In this document: one piece after another, positions 1 to 6,588 of the stretch
Numbering within the stretch: the first letter of the stretch is position 1
How the letters are laid out: the number at the start of each line of letters is the position of its first letter
Origin: Terribacillus halophilus
GTDB lineage: Bacteria > Bacillota > Bacilli > Bacillales > Amphibacillaceae
Reading direction: 5' to 3'
Length of the DNA stretch: 36,790 bases
NCBI RefSeq assembly: GCF_900162685.1
Contig: NZ_LT727828.1
Coordinates: forward strand, 1,397,774-1,434,563
Made by a program: the position numbers and the translations under genes
Notes under the pieces: generated by a model
Told to the model about the DNA's origin: nothing
Database searches by the model: none
Seen by the model: the letters and a program-made list of their open reading frames with translations, nothing else

Positions 1-209
1 CTTAATTCAAGCTCTTTATGATCTTCCCAGAAATCATTTCTTTTTTTCTTCTGAAATATAAATGATCCTTTAACTGACTCTTCCTTATTGTGTTTATTGT
101 TAATTATTAGAGGTCTAAATACTAGTTTAGTTGTTGTTGTTTCTCTTAATATAATGTCCTTACCAACAGCAGAGTCTTTTGATGTTGAATTAACAAAATA
201 ATTCTCCAT
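1..209 (-). CDS. N-terminal part of a possible Shedu-like (DUF4263) protein, cut by window edge
   Basis: A reading frame of 69 codons starts at ATG 207-209 on the minus strand behind a perfect AGGAGGA ribosome binding site (215-220) and runs off the left edge without a stop. The N-terminus contains RETTTTKLVFRPLIINN and then GSFIFQKKKRNDFWED. From memory, this pattern (RET.TTRL.F.P...N, followed by G.FI.QKK....WE) resembles the region preceding the nuclease domain in Shedu (DUF4263) anti-phage proteins. The catalytic domain lies outside the window, so the assignment is inference from a short stretch. The gene is divergent from the hicB-like gene, with 139 bases between the two starts. The gene itself is well supported; the family is not. 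Confidence 0.5.
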   Translation of the reverse strand, partial: MENYFVNSTSKDSAVGKDIILRETTTTKLVFRPLIINNKHNKEESVKGSFIFQKKKRNDFWEDHKELEL

Positions 210-348
210 AATATTCCTCCTGTCATACTATTAATAAAAGCATACCACAATATTAGGTACATAGATTCATTTTATTGTATTTATTGGAATAAATTATGGT
301 ACTATTAGTTTAATGATGACTACCTTTTAAAGGGAAGGAGATCCTTTC

Positions 349-618
349 ATGCCTCTTTATGAATTCTATGCAATACTATCACCTAATCAAGAAAAAATAT
401 TTGTAAGTTTCCCTGATTTAGTAGGTTGTTTTACATATGGAAAGGATCTGTTAGATGCCCTAGATGGGGCTGAGGACACATTAAGGTGTCACTTATTCAA
501 GCTTGAAAAGAATGGTGAGAGAATTCCTTATGCTTGTCCAGCGAATGCAGTAATAATCCCCAATGGAGCTAGTTTAATGAATATCCAAGTAAATACTGAT
601 GGTCTACATAGGAAGTGA
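349..618 (+). CDS. HicB-family antitoxin-like protein (orphan)
   Basis: This 89-residue protein begins YEFYAILSP and continues with VSFPDLVGCFTYGKDLLDAL and NGERIP. The pattern of a short strand, then SFPDLxGCfTxG, then a helix with AxxxL and NGExIP, is the RNase H-like fold of HicB antitoxins. In the family, HicB neutralises the mRNA-cleaving toxin HicA, and longer members also carry a C-terminal DNA-binding domain. Here the protein ends soon after the HicB core, so no DNA-binding domain is evident. AAGGAG precedes ATG by eight bases. No HicA-sized frame lies between 210 and 348 or directly downstream, so it appears to be an orphan. It could be a solitary anti-toxin or a regulator. Confidence 0.7.
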   Translation: MPLYEFYAILSPNQEKIFVSFPDLVGCFTYGKDLLDALDGAEDTLRCHLFKLEKNGERIPYACPANAVIIPNGASLMNIQVNTDGLHRK

Positions 619-1174
619 GAGTAATTTTAATGGTTGCCCAAAAGGCAGTTATAGCTCAAGCAAAAATAGTGATCTAACCCCATCTCTAATACAGAAAAGT
701 TAGTGTGAAAAACATCTACAACAGTATATTACTCTCAAAAGGTATTTTTCCATTGTGTAAATGTTACAGGCACTTGACCCCACCACCTGCTACCTATGCT
801 CCCCCCTGTGGGGAGGGTAAAGCTGAGAATTGTTACAGATGATTGATACAATAAATTGATCTGAGATATTGCAGCATCATCACAGTCTCAATAACAGATG
901 ATTATGAGACACTTAATTAAACAATGTATTATCAATGCTTTCAGAGTCTCAAAAGTATGTATCAAAATAAATATAAAGAAACAGACAGAGCTAAGCTGCT
1001 CTGATTATTAACTCCTACAGTTTTTGAGGATAGTGTTTTTTAAAATTATTCATGTTGGAAAAAATGGGATGCTTGATGTCTATAAGGCTGATATAGCAAC
1101 CTTTTAGTAAAAGTGAATATCCAAGACCATTAACAGTATCATGTCTTTTTGGTATAGAAAGAAAGAGGTAAAGA
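619..1174. other. 556-base non-coding stretch in the element
   Basis: No convincing gene was found. About 60 relatively GC-rich bases (770-830) lie between two copies of TGTTACAG (762-769 and 831-838) and contain a 6-bp inverted repeat, CTCCCC/GGGGAG (799-815), without a T-run. Three copies of GTCTCA or its complement follow (885-890, 905-910 inverted, 946-951), the first two forming an inverted pair. The last 30 bases supply a weak AGAGG ribosome binding site for the HNH gene. Confidence 0.5.
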
Positions 1175-1927
1175 ATGAATAAGGGATCATTTAAACAATG
1201 GCTTGAAGCTAATACTAATCTAAAGTCTTACTCTGTTGGTAGATATACTGGAGCTATAGAAACAGTGTCATTAGAGCTAGAGAGCTATGGGTTAGATAGT
1301 ATCAACTTATATGACATAGATGATGCAAGTTACATAGATGTAATTCTTAACAATGCTGCTTTTAGGGAAAAGGATGATAAAGGAAACAGAATGTATAGTA
1401 CAGCTCTTAAACACTACAAGAAGTATGCTGAGAAGCACATTAGCCAATCAGTATTAGAAGCAGAGCTGTTAAGAGAAGAAAAGGAATTTGAGAGGTACTT
1501 AACAGAAGATCCTGCTGTTATTATTGACAGTGTAGAAGACAAGCCTAGACCTAAGCCTACTTTTAGAAAAGTAAACAATCAAAAGGTATGGAAAAGAAAT
1601 TCAAGTTTTGCTGCTGAAACAGTGTCTAATGCTGACTATCTATGTGAGTATGACAATCAGCATCAGTACTTTGTTTCTAAATACAGTAAAAGGAATTATG
1701 TAGAGGCACATCACCTCATATCTCTTAAACACCAAGACCAGTTTGACTGTAGCTTAGATAACCATGCAAATATAGTTTCATTATGTTTAGTCTGTCACAA
1801 GAAAATTCATTATGGGCTGTTTGAGGATAAGAAAGATATTCTAGATAAGTTATTCAATAGTAGGAGAGAGAGGCTCATTAAAAGTGGTATCAACATCTCT
1901 CTAGAGCAGCTGTACAGCTACTATTAA
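1175..1927 (+). CDS. HNH endonuclease resembling a modification-dependent or type II restriction enzyme
   Basis: The protein has 250 residues. The C-terminal half is a clear HNH (beta-beta-alpha metal) nuclease: EAHHLI at 177-182 supplies the catalytic histidine pair, N199 sits in DNHANIVSL, and C204-x2-C207-H208-x3-H212 completes the module with C157 upstream. The first 90 residues (SVGRYTGAIETVS ... NRMYSTALKHYKKYAE) match, by memory, an N-terminal helical region common in HNH restriction endonucleases and DNA-binding fusions. No methyltransferase is adjacent, which favours either a modification-dependent (type IV) enzyme or a phage-type homing nuclease. It ends by a 4-base convergent overlap with the gene on the opposite strand. 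The nuclease call is firm; the restriction role is inference. Confidence 0.8.
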   Translation: MNKGSFKQWLEANTNLKSYSVGRYTGAIETVSLELESYGLDSINLYDIDDASYIDVILNNAAFREKDDKGNRMYSTALKHYKKYAEKHISQSVLEAELLREEKEFERYLTEDPAVIIDSVEDKPRPKPTFRKVNNQKVWKRNSSFAAETVSNADYLCEYDNQHQYFVSKYSKRNYVEAHHLISLKHQDQFDCSLDNHANIVSLCLVCHKKIHYGLFEDKKDILDKLFNSRRERLIKSGINISLEQLYSYY

Positions 1928-2802
1928 CTTATACTGTTGTGTTTACCATTAACTATAAACTCAGCTCCTAAGGCTTTATCAAACTCTCCTGCTTTTCTAT
2001 ATAGTAGGTGAGGGTTAGCCTTTATCATCAATTCCCTACCTACTTTGATTTTGCCATATACATACATACCATTCCACTGAAGGTTTCCCACTTTCCTAGA
2101 TGTTTCTTCTACTGATAAGCCTACAACAGTAGCCAATGCATCAAGTGACAATGTTTGTACTTTATCCAAGTCCTTTTCAGATGGATTAATAACCAATAGG
2201 TTAGTATCATAGTGAATAAATTGTAAGGTCTTATATATGAAGCCAATTTCAGCAGGTTGTAAACCTTCCTCATAAGCAGTTTGTAAGCTTTCAATAAAGA
2301 CCTTCACAGTATTATCAGTCTTTTTATCGCTAAACTCCCCAAGCTTAGACTTCCTAAAACAATAATCAGAGTTAATAAATACAGCTTTATAAGATCTCCC
2401 TGCAATTACAACTTTGTCTCTAAAAATAAGACTTAGCTTCTCTAGTTTCTTTAATATCCTATTTGCTGTCTGTTCTGTAACTCCCAAAACTTCAGCTATT
2501 TGTTTTGTAGTCATGGGAGTCTTAGCATCTGCATTGGCTTTAACCATATTCTTGTAATCTACATATACCTGCAATAGTAGAAAGTAACCCAACTCCTTGT
2601 TATTCAACAAAGTTAAGCTGCCCTCAAAGCATCCCATTTCTGTAAAGACAAAATGACTAATTGATCTCTTTCTCACTGTATCTAAATGATCTCTAGATGC
2701 CTTTGCTTGTTTACTTGCTATGTAAGCAGCCTGCTGTTTCTCTGTTCTGTATGATGCTACCTCAATAATTTCATTAGTCTCTAAATTCATTAACCTAGTC
2801 AT
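1924..2802 (-). CDS. DNA-binding protein with two tandem winged-helix repeats
   Basis: I do not recognise a named family for this 292-residue protein. Residues 98-120 (MTTKQIAEVLGVTEQTANRILKK is its core) form a textbook helix-turn-helix followed by a wing. A second, diverged copy lies at about 184-270, with its HTH at 217-241 (LSLDALATVVGLSVEET). The two copies align over their whole length: KELGYFLLLQVYVDYKNMV against AEIGFIYKTLQFIHYDTNLL at the start and INSDYCFRK against ANPHLLYRK at the end. The layout recalls RepL-type and other plasmid or phage replication initiators, and also phage repressors. The ATG at 2802 follows AAGGGGAT. It is the likely regulator or replication protein of the element; its palindrome-rich upstream region supports DNA binding in cis. 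Confidence 0.7.
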   Translation of the reverse strand: MTRLMNLETNEIIEVASYRTEKQQAAYIASKQAKASRDHLDTVRKRSISHFVFTEMGCFEGSLTLLNNKELGYFLLLQVYVDYKNMVKANADAKTPMTTKQIAEVLGVTEQTANRILKKLEKLSLIFRDKVVIAGRSYKAVFINSDYCFRKSKLGEFSDKKTDNTVKVFIESLQTAYEEGLQPAEIGFIYKTLQFIHYDTNLLVINPSEKDLDKVQTLSLDALATVVGLSVEETSRKVGNLQWNGMYVYGKIKVGRELMIKANPHLLYRKAGEFDKALGAEFIVNGKHNSIS

Positions 2803-2940
2803 TTATCTTAATCCCCTTAACATTAGTAATAAGGAGTAATCTCCTTTCCTTTAAGTCCAGCTACTAGTAAAGGAATAAAGTAGTTAATGAAAATAACTAT
2901 CAGATTTTGTTTTATTTTTTCATAATGTAGCTACACAGGT

Positions 2941-2987
2941 TATAAAAATTAAAAGACTAAGCCTAGAGGCTTGGGCACAAGTGCCCC
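2941..2987 (-). terminator. Possible tandem-hairpin terminator or attenuator
   Basis: Read on the minus strand, the sequence gives GGGCA-CTTG-TGCCC, then directly AAGCC-TCTA-GGCTT, then AGTCTTTTAATTTTT. These are two abutting 5-bp hairpins with four-base loops followed by a broken U-run. They lie between the recombinase gene and the winged-helix gene on the same strand, so they could end the first transcript or attenuate the second. The same bases form two perfect 14-bp palindromes and could equally be protein-binding sites. Confidence 0.35.
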
Positions 2988-3227
2988 ATCATACAAAAGA
3001 AGAGAAAACAGAGTAACTATTAATAGTACAAAGTGAGAATAGTACTTAAAGCTTTACATTAGGTATTTAAGCTCTAATTGATTGTTTGTTTATTGTTGAG
3101 GACTGACTGAAAGGAAGGGCTAGTCTTCAGCCTAATAATCTACAAGATAAAGAGGGATAGCAATTAATAAAAAAGGCTATAGTCCTTGGGGCTCTAAGGG
3201 TTTTGGGTTTTTGTAAAAGTGAATTAT

Positions 3228-3323
3228 GCTCAAGTGTTTGATGAAAAAGCATTAAAAGAGCTCAAGTGTCACAGTTTGTCTTAAAACATATAACTATGGA
3301 GTGTAGTATAAAATACACTTGAG
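3228..3323 (+). promoter_or_regulatory. Repeated GCTCAAGTGT motif around a likely -10 box
   Basis: GCTCAAGTGT occurs at 3228-3237 and 3260-3269, exactly 32 bases apart, and ACACTTGAG (inverted) at 3315-3323. The inverted copy abuts TATAAAAT (3307-3314), which is itself enclosed by GTGTA and TACAC. No good -35 box was seen. The layout suggests a regulated promoter for the 39-codon gene. Confidence 0.45.
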
Positions 3324-3337
3324 TGAGGTTTATGTAA

Positions 3338-3457
3338 ATGAAGAAAGCTATTAAAGGCAAAAAGCTTGAAAAGAGTAATGAAAAAGAGATTGTTGTTAGA
3401 CAGGTTGGAAGGTGTAATGTCAAAAAGTTAGTATCATTTGTATACAAGGTAATTTGA
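3338..3457 (+). CDS. 39-residue basic peptide gene next to the recombinase
   Basis: ATG 3338 opens a 39-codon frame ending in TGA 3455-3457. The peptide is lysine-rich at its start (KKAIKGKKLEKSNEKE) and ends in a hydrophobic, basic tail. A GTGAGG site lies nine bases upstream. A start-stop pair ATGTAA (3332-3337) directly precedes the start codon, so the frame cannot extend further. A strong terminator begins at the stop codon, and TATAAAAT (3307-3314) with flanking motif copies precedes the gene, so the whole is a compact single-gene unit. It reads convergent to the serine recombinase. No family was recognised; a recombination directionality factor or small regulator is only a guess, and the transcript could also act as a small RNA. 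Confidence 0.45.
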   Translation: MKKAIKGKKLEKSNEKEIVVRQVGRCNVKKLVSFVYKVI

Positions 3458-3488
3458 CACCAGTAGATCTGCTGGTGTTTTTTTTGTA
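3457..3488 (+). terminator. Rho-independent terminator after the 39-codon gene
   Basis: ACACCAG, an eight-base loop region, and CTGGTGT are followed by an uninterrupted T-run. It starts at the stop codon of the small plus-strand gene and faces the 3' end of the recombinase gene. Confidence 0.85.
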
Positions 3489-3505
3489 CATAAAAAGAGA
3501 GCCTA

Positions 3506-4960
3506 TTAAAGCTCTCTCCAAACTATTGTTATTTCAGGAACACTATACTTTTCTGTTTTAGTTAGAAGCACTCTTTCTATCAGTAATGAAAATAAATGAT
3601 TTTGCTCATGTAATGATAAAGAGGATATCATTTTAGATTGGTTGTAAAGTTTCAGCATTTGCTCTTTCTTTGATTCCACAGATTGCTGCTCTATTTCTGT
3701 CTTTATATCAGCAATGGATTGATTAAGGGAAGCAGCTTCTTCATCTAGATCATCTTTTCTGCTGCGATATCTTGATTTTTCTATTTCACCATTTAGATAC
3801 AGATCAAGTAGGTTGTCATCCTTCACCTTTACTTTTCTCAACTGTTTCTGAAGATGCGCTAGGTCATATGTCAGTTTTTCTTTGACATCATCTATAGTAA
3901 AACTATCCAGACTATTTATCTCATTTAAGATTTGATCATTGTATTCATCTAGAGCATTAAAAACTGCTTTCTCTACTATAGACACTTTTTGACCTACTGT
4001 CCCACCACATTTATGACACTTCTTTGTATAGTAGGTAGGTTCTTTGTATTGGTAGTCTTTGTCTAAGATCAGAGGGTAATGACATTTACCACATACTATT
4101 AATGAATTTAAAGGGCTCTTGAGACCTAATTTACTTCTCCTACCATAGCCTGTGATCCTAGTCTTTATAAGCTCTTGCACTTTATAAAAGTCTTCTTGAG
4201 ATACTAAAGCTTCATGTGCCTCATCTTTGATCACTTCTTCACCTAAGGAAGTGCTACAGTATACAATCCTCCCAATGTAAATTTGATTCTTAACAATGTA
4301 TTTCATGGCTGTTGATGAAAAAGGTCTGTTGTATTGGTTTCTGTAACCTTTCTGATTAATTATCCTAGTTATTTCATTTATAGGAATACCACCAACTGCT
4401 AGTTTAAAAATAGACCTTACTATAGGTGCTTTAGATTCATCAATCAGCAGCTGTTTGGTATAAGGATCTCTTTTATAACCAAAAGCTATAACAGAGCTCA
4501 TATAGTTTCCTGATTTAGCTGCTTCAACTTTTCCTTTTAACAACTTTCTCCTTGTCTTCTTATACTCTTGCTGATTTAACATAAGCTGTATGTTATTAGC
4601 AAAATCCACATCATCTAAGGAGAAGTCAAATATTCCATCAGGAGTGTGCAGTTTAATATGATGTTTTTCAAGTAGGTTTTTAAATGTTAATGCTTCTAAT
4701 AAATCTCTAGATAGTCTATCTGTGTGCTTTGCTAAAATATAACTATTGTCATAAATGCCTAATTGGATATTATCTTTTAATTTTTGATACTCAGTCCTAT
4801 TGCTATCAACTGATGAGCCAATCTCTTTATATATTGTGTAGGAATAATTGTGCTTCTCTGCAATCCTAATCAAGGTATCAATTTGTAACTCAAGTGATTT
4901 ATCCTCTGAGCTATTTTCATCTTTTCTGGACTTCCTCACATATATTGCGACTCTCTTCAT
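3506..4960 (-). CDS. Large serine recombinase (integrase) of the radC element
   Basis: This 484-residue site-specific recombinase is expected to integrate and excise the element. The resolvase domain begins RVAIYVRKSRKDE, placing the nucleophile at Ser11; HTDRLSRD (79-86) supplies the conserved arginines. The recombinase domain spans about 155-265. A zinc ribbon follows with C290, C293, C315 and C318, then a coiled coil rich in charged residues (about 360-440) of the kind that controls directionality in phage integrases. The gene starts with ATG behind GGAAAGGAAG and reads away from the attachment junction only about 100 bases from it, the usual arrangement for these enzymes. It appears intact. 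Its length is typical for the family. Confidence 0.93.
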   Translation of the reverse strand: MKRVAIYVRKSRKDENSSEDKSLELQIDTLIRIAEKHNYSYTIYKEIGSSVDSNRTEYQKLKDNIQLGIYDNSYILAKHTDRLSRDLLEALTFKNLLEKHHIKLHTPDGIFDFSLDDVDFANNIQLMLNQQEYKKTRRKLLKGKVEAAKSGNYMSSVIAFGYKRDPYTKQLLIDESKAPIVRSIFKLAVGGIPINEITRIINQKGYRNQYNRPFSSTAMKYIVKNQIYIGRIVYCSTSLGEEVIKDEAHEALVSQEDFYKVQELIKTRITGYGRRSKLGLKSPLNSLIVCGKCHYPLILDKDYQYKEPTYYTKKCHKCGGTVGQKVSIVEKAVFNALDEYNDQILNEINSLDSFTIDDVKEKLTYDLAHLQKQLRKVKVKDDNLLDLYLNGEIEKSRYRSRKDDLDEEAASLNQSIADIKTEIEQQSVESKKEQMLKLYNQSKMISSLSLHEQNHLFSLLIERVLLTKTEKYSVPEITIVWREL

Positions 4961-4983
4961 TATAATGTCTTCCTTTCCTATTT

Positions 4984-5030
4984 ACACTTCACTCCATTAG
5001 TTAGAAAGTAGGATATGAAGTGTGACACTT
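4984..5030. promoter_or_regulatory. Inverted repeats upstream of the recombinase gene
   Basis: ACACTTCA (4984-4991) and TGAAGTGT (5016-5023) form a spaced inverted repeat, and AAGTGTGACACTT (5018-5030) is a perfect 13-base palindrome. The AAGTGT core matches the motif repeated at 3228-3323. The position between the recombinase start and the attachment junction suits an operator or part of the attachment site. Confidence 0.45.
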
Positions 5031-5055
5031 TAGATATATATAGGATTAAGAAAAG

Positions 5056-5075
5056 ACTGTTTCTATCGTACATCC
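5056..5075. other. Element/chromosome attachment junction in radC
   Basis: RadC-like coding sequence begins at 5062-5065 (S-I-V-H-P-R-E); upstream in the same frame there is a stop codon (5047-5049) and element sequence. The crossover must therefore lie within or just before these bases. The exact core cannot be set without the opposite end of the element or the empty site. Confidence 0.7.
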
Positions 5076-5289
5076 TCGGGAAGTATTCCGCGAAGCTGTC
5101 CGGCGGTCTGCGGCTTCTATCATTTGTGCGCACAATCATCCATCAGGAGATCCTTCCCCGTCACAAGAAGATATCCACGTTACCAAACGTCTGCAGGAGT
5201 GCGGCAAGATGATTGGTATAGAGCTTCTGGACCATCTAGTTATCGGGGATCGGAAGTTTATTTCACTGAAGGAAAAAGGATACTTGTAA
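5062..5289 (+). pseudogene. radC: 3' fragment of radC (JAB/MPN domain), separated from its 5' part by the element
   Basis: Reading from TCT 5062 gives about 75 codons to TAA 5287-5289, starting [19 protein letters not shown] and containing the metal-binding motif [14 protein letters not shown], then [13 protein letters not shown] and ending [10 protein letters not shown]. This is the C-terminal third of RadC (ysxA in B. subtilis), a JAB/MPN-type protein of about 225 residues. No start codon exists in frame. RadC normally sits immediately upstream of mreB, as this fragment does. The missing 5' part should lie at the other end of the element, and excision would rebuild the gene. The fragment shows no further decay, which fits a recent or reversible insertion. 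Confidence 0.9.
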
Positions 5290-5341
5290 TTACTATCTAT
5301 TTTTTTAGTTTTCTCGTATAATTATAACTAGCTTTGAAGAT

Positions 5342-5384
5342 AAGCGCCTAGCATGGTAGTTCTTACTAGCTGGCGCTTCTTCTG
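5342..5384 (+). terminator. Probable terminator after radC
   Basis: AAGCGCC (5342-5348) pairs with GGCGCTT (5372-5378), with further pairing inside the loop (TAGT/ACTA), and is followed by a pyrimidine run TTCTTCT. The U-run is imperfect. Confidence 0.5.
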
Positions 5385-5410
5385 ATGGTATATTTTCTTA
5401 CCTGATAAAC

Positions 5411-5440
5411 TATGTCTGGCTGATAAAAATCTGCTATGAT
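5411..5440 (+). promoter_or_regulatory. Possible extended -10 promoter for mreB
   Basis: TGCTATGAT (5432-5440) matches an extended -10 element (TGnTATAAT). The -35 region (about 5411-5417) is poor. It would start transcription of mreBCD-minCD about 90 bases upstream of mreB. Confidence 0.4.
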
Positions 5441-5535
5441 AAAGTACGACAAAATGAGACAAGATATGAAGAAGTTTGCACGGCTGTTTGCAGCTATGCT
5501 GAAACAGGAACGGACTCGGAAAAGGAGAATTAATT

Positions 5536-6576
5536 GTGGCGAAATTCAGTTTATCACAAGACTTAGGAATTGACCTAGGTACAGCAAATACATTGGTTTT
5601 TGTAAAAGGGAAAGGCGTAGTTGTCCGTGAACCATCTGTAGTGGCAACAAACGTAGAAACAGGTCAGGTAGAAGCAGTCGGAAGTGACGCTCGTAATATG
5701 ATTGGCAGAACTCCTGGAAATATCCGTGTAATCCGTCCAATGAAGGATGGCGTAATTGCGGATTACGATACAACAGCAACGATGATGAAATATTATATTA
5801 AGCAAGCGCAGCGCAACCGTTCTTCTTTTGCGAAAAAGCCAAACGTCATGGTGTGCGTTCCATCTGGTATTACAATGGTAGAAGAGCGTGCAGTTATCGA
5901 TGCAACGAAACAAGCTGGAGCAAAAGAAGCTTTTCCAATCGCTGAACCATTTGCAGCTGCAATTGGTGCCGGACTGCCAGTTTGGGAACCAACAGGCAGC
6001 ATGATTGTCGATATCGGCGGCGGTACGACAGAAGTTGCGATTATTAGTTTGGGCGGTATTGTAACGAGCCAGTCGATCCGTACTGCTGGTGACGACATGG
6101 ACGAAGCAATCACGCAATATATCCGGAAGACGTACAACCTTATGATTGGCGAACGTTCTGCGGAACAGCTGAAGATGGATCTTGGTCACGCGGGTGTACC
6201 GGAAGGAGACGAAGAAACAGAGATTCGCGGACGCGACCTTCTGACAGGTTTGCCGAAAACAATTAGTGTTAATGCGAAAGAAATTTCTGGAGCGTTGGCA
6301 GATACAGTAAGCGCCATTGTGGATGCTGTGAAGCTTACATTGGAGAAAACGCCGCCTGAATTGGCAGCTGACATTATGGACCGCGGTATTGTTCTTTCTG
6401 GCGGCGGCGCTATGCTGCGCAACTTGGACAGTGTTATTAGTGAAGAAACGAAAATGCCTGTCTTTGTAGCAGAAAACCCGCTGGACAGTGTCGCTATTGG
6501 TACGGGAAAATCGCTTGAATTTATCGAACATTTCCGTGCACATCCGCATGTATTTTCCAAAGCAACCAAAAAATGA
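5536..6576 (+). CDS. mreB: Rod-shape determining protein MreB
   Basis: This bacterial actin homologue polymerises under the membrane and organises lateral wall synthesis with MreC, MreD and the elongation machinery. The 346 residues carry the actin-fold ATP-binding motifs: [12 protein letters not shown] (phosphate 1), [15 protein letters not shown] (phosphate 2) and [14 protein letters not shown] (adenosine), all intact. The start is GTG 5536, eight bases after AAAGGAGAA; no better start is nearby. Its place between radC and mreC identifies it as MreB rather than the paralogues Mbl or MreBH. It is the first gene of a five-gene unit ending at the terminator after minD. Confidence 0.96.
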   Translation: MAKFSLSQDLGIDLGTANTLVFVKGKGVVVREPSVVATNVETGQVEAVGSDARNMIGRTPGNIRVIRPMKDGVIADYDTTATMMKYYIKQAQRNRSSFAKKPNVMVCVPSGITMVEERAVIDATKQAGAKEAFPIAEPFAAAIGAGLPVWEPTGSMIVDIGGGTTEVAIISLGGIVTSQSIRTAGDDMDEAITQYIRKTYNLMIGERSAEQLKMDLGHAGVPEGDEETEIRGRDLLTGLPKTISVNAKEISGALADTVSAIVDAVKLTLEKTPPELAADIMDRGIVLSGGGAMLRNLDSVISEETKMPVFVAENPLDSVAIGTGKSLEFIEHFRAHPHVFSKATKK

Positions 6577-6588
6577 GTTGGGTGAGTT

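Larger units (their letters stand above)
2803..3505. other. 703-base regulatory stretch of the element with palindromes and one small gene
   Basis: Besides the 39-codon gene described separately, this stretch contains four perfect short palindromes: AAGGAGTAATCTCCTT (2831-2846), TGTAGCTACA (2926-2935), AAGCCTAGAGGCTT (2959-2972) and GGGCACAAGTGCCC (2973-2986). It also has two direct copies of GCTCAAGTGT 32 bp apart (3228-3237, 3260-3269) and an inverted copy (3315-3323). On the minus strand the last two palindromes are followed by a U-rich run, so they could end the recombinase transcript. Confidence 0.55.

Noticed and set aside
629-676. Short frame after the hicB-like gene as hicA
   Set aside because: Only 15 codons, no ribosome binding site, and no HicA features such as the GSHxxF region.
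799-815. CTCCCC/GGGGAG inverted repeat as a terminator
   Set aside because: No T-run follows on either strand.
3262-3447. 61-codon minus-strand frame opposite the 39-codon gene
   Set aside because: No ribosome binding site and it reads through the motif and terminator structures of the plus-strand unit; its hydrophobicity reflects the complement of lysine codons.
5015-5321. Two 65-codon frames over the radC fragment
   Set aside because: They are out of frame with the recognisable RadC C-terminus, which is the true coding frame.
5575-6549. 324-codon open frame antisense to mreB
   Set aside because: It mirrors a fully conserved gene, is rich in Cys, His and Arg as antisense frames often are, and has no ribosome binding site.
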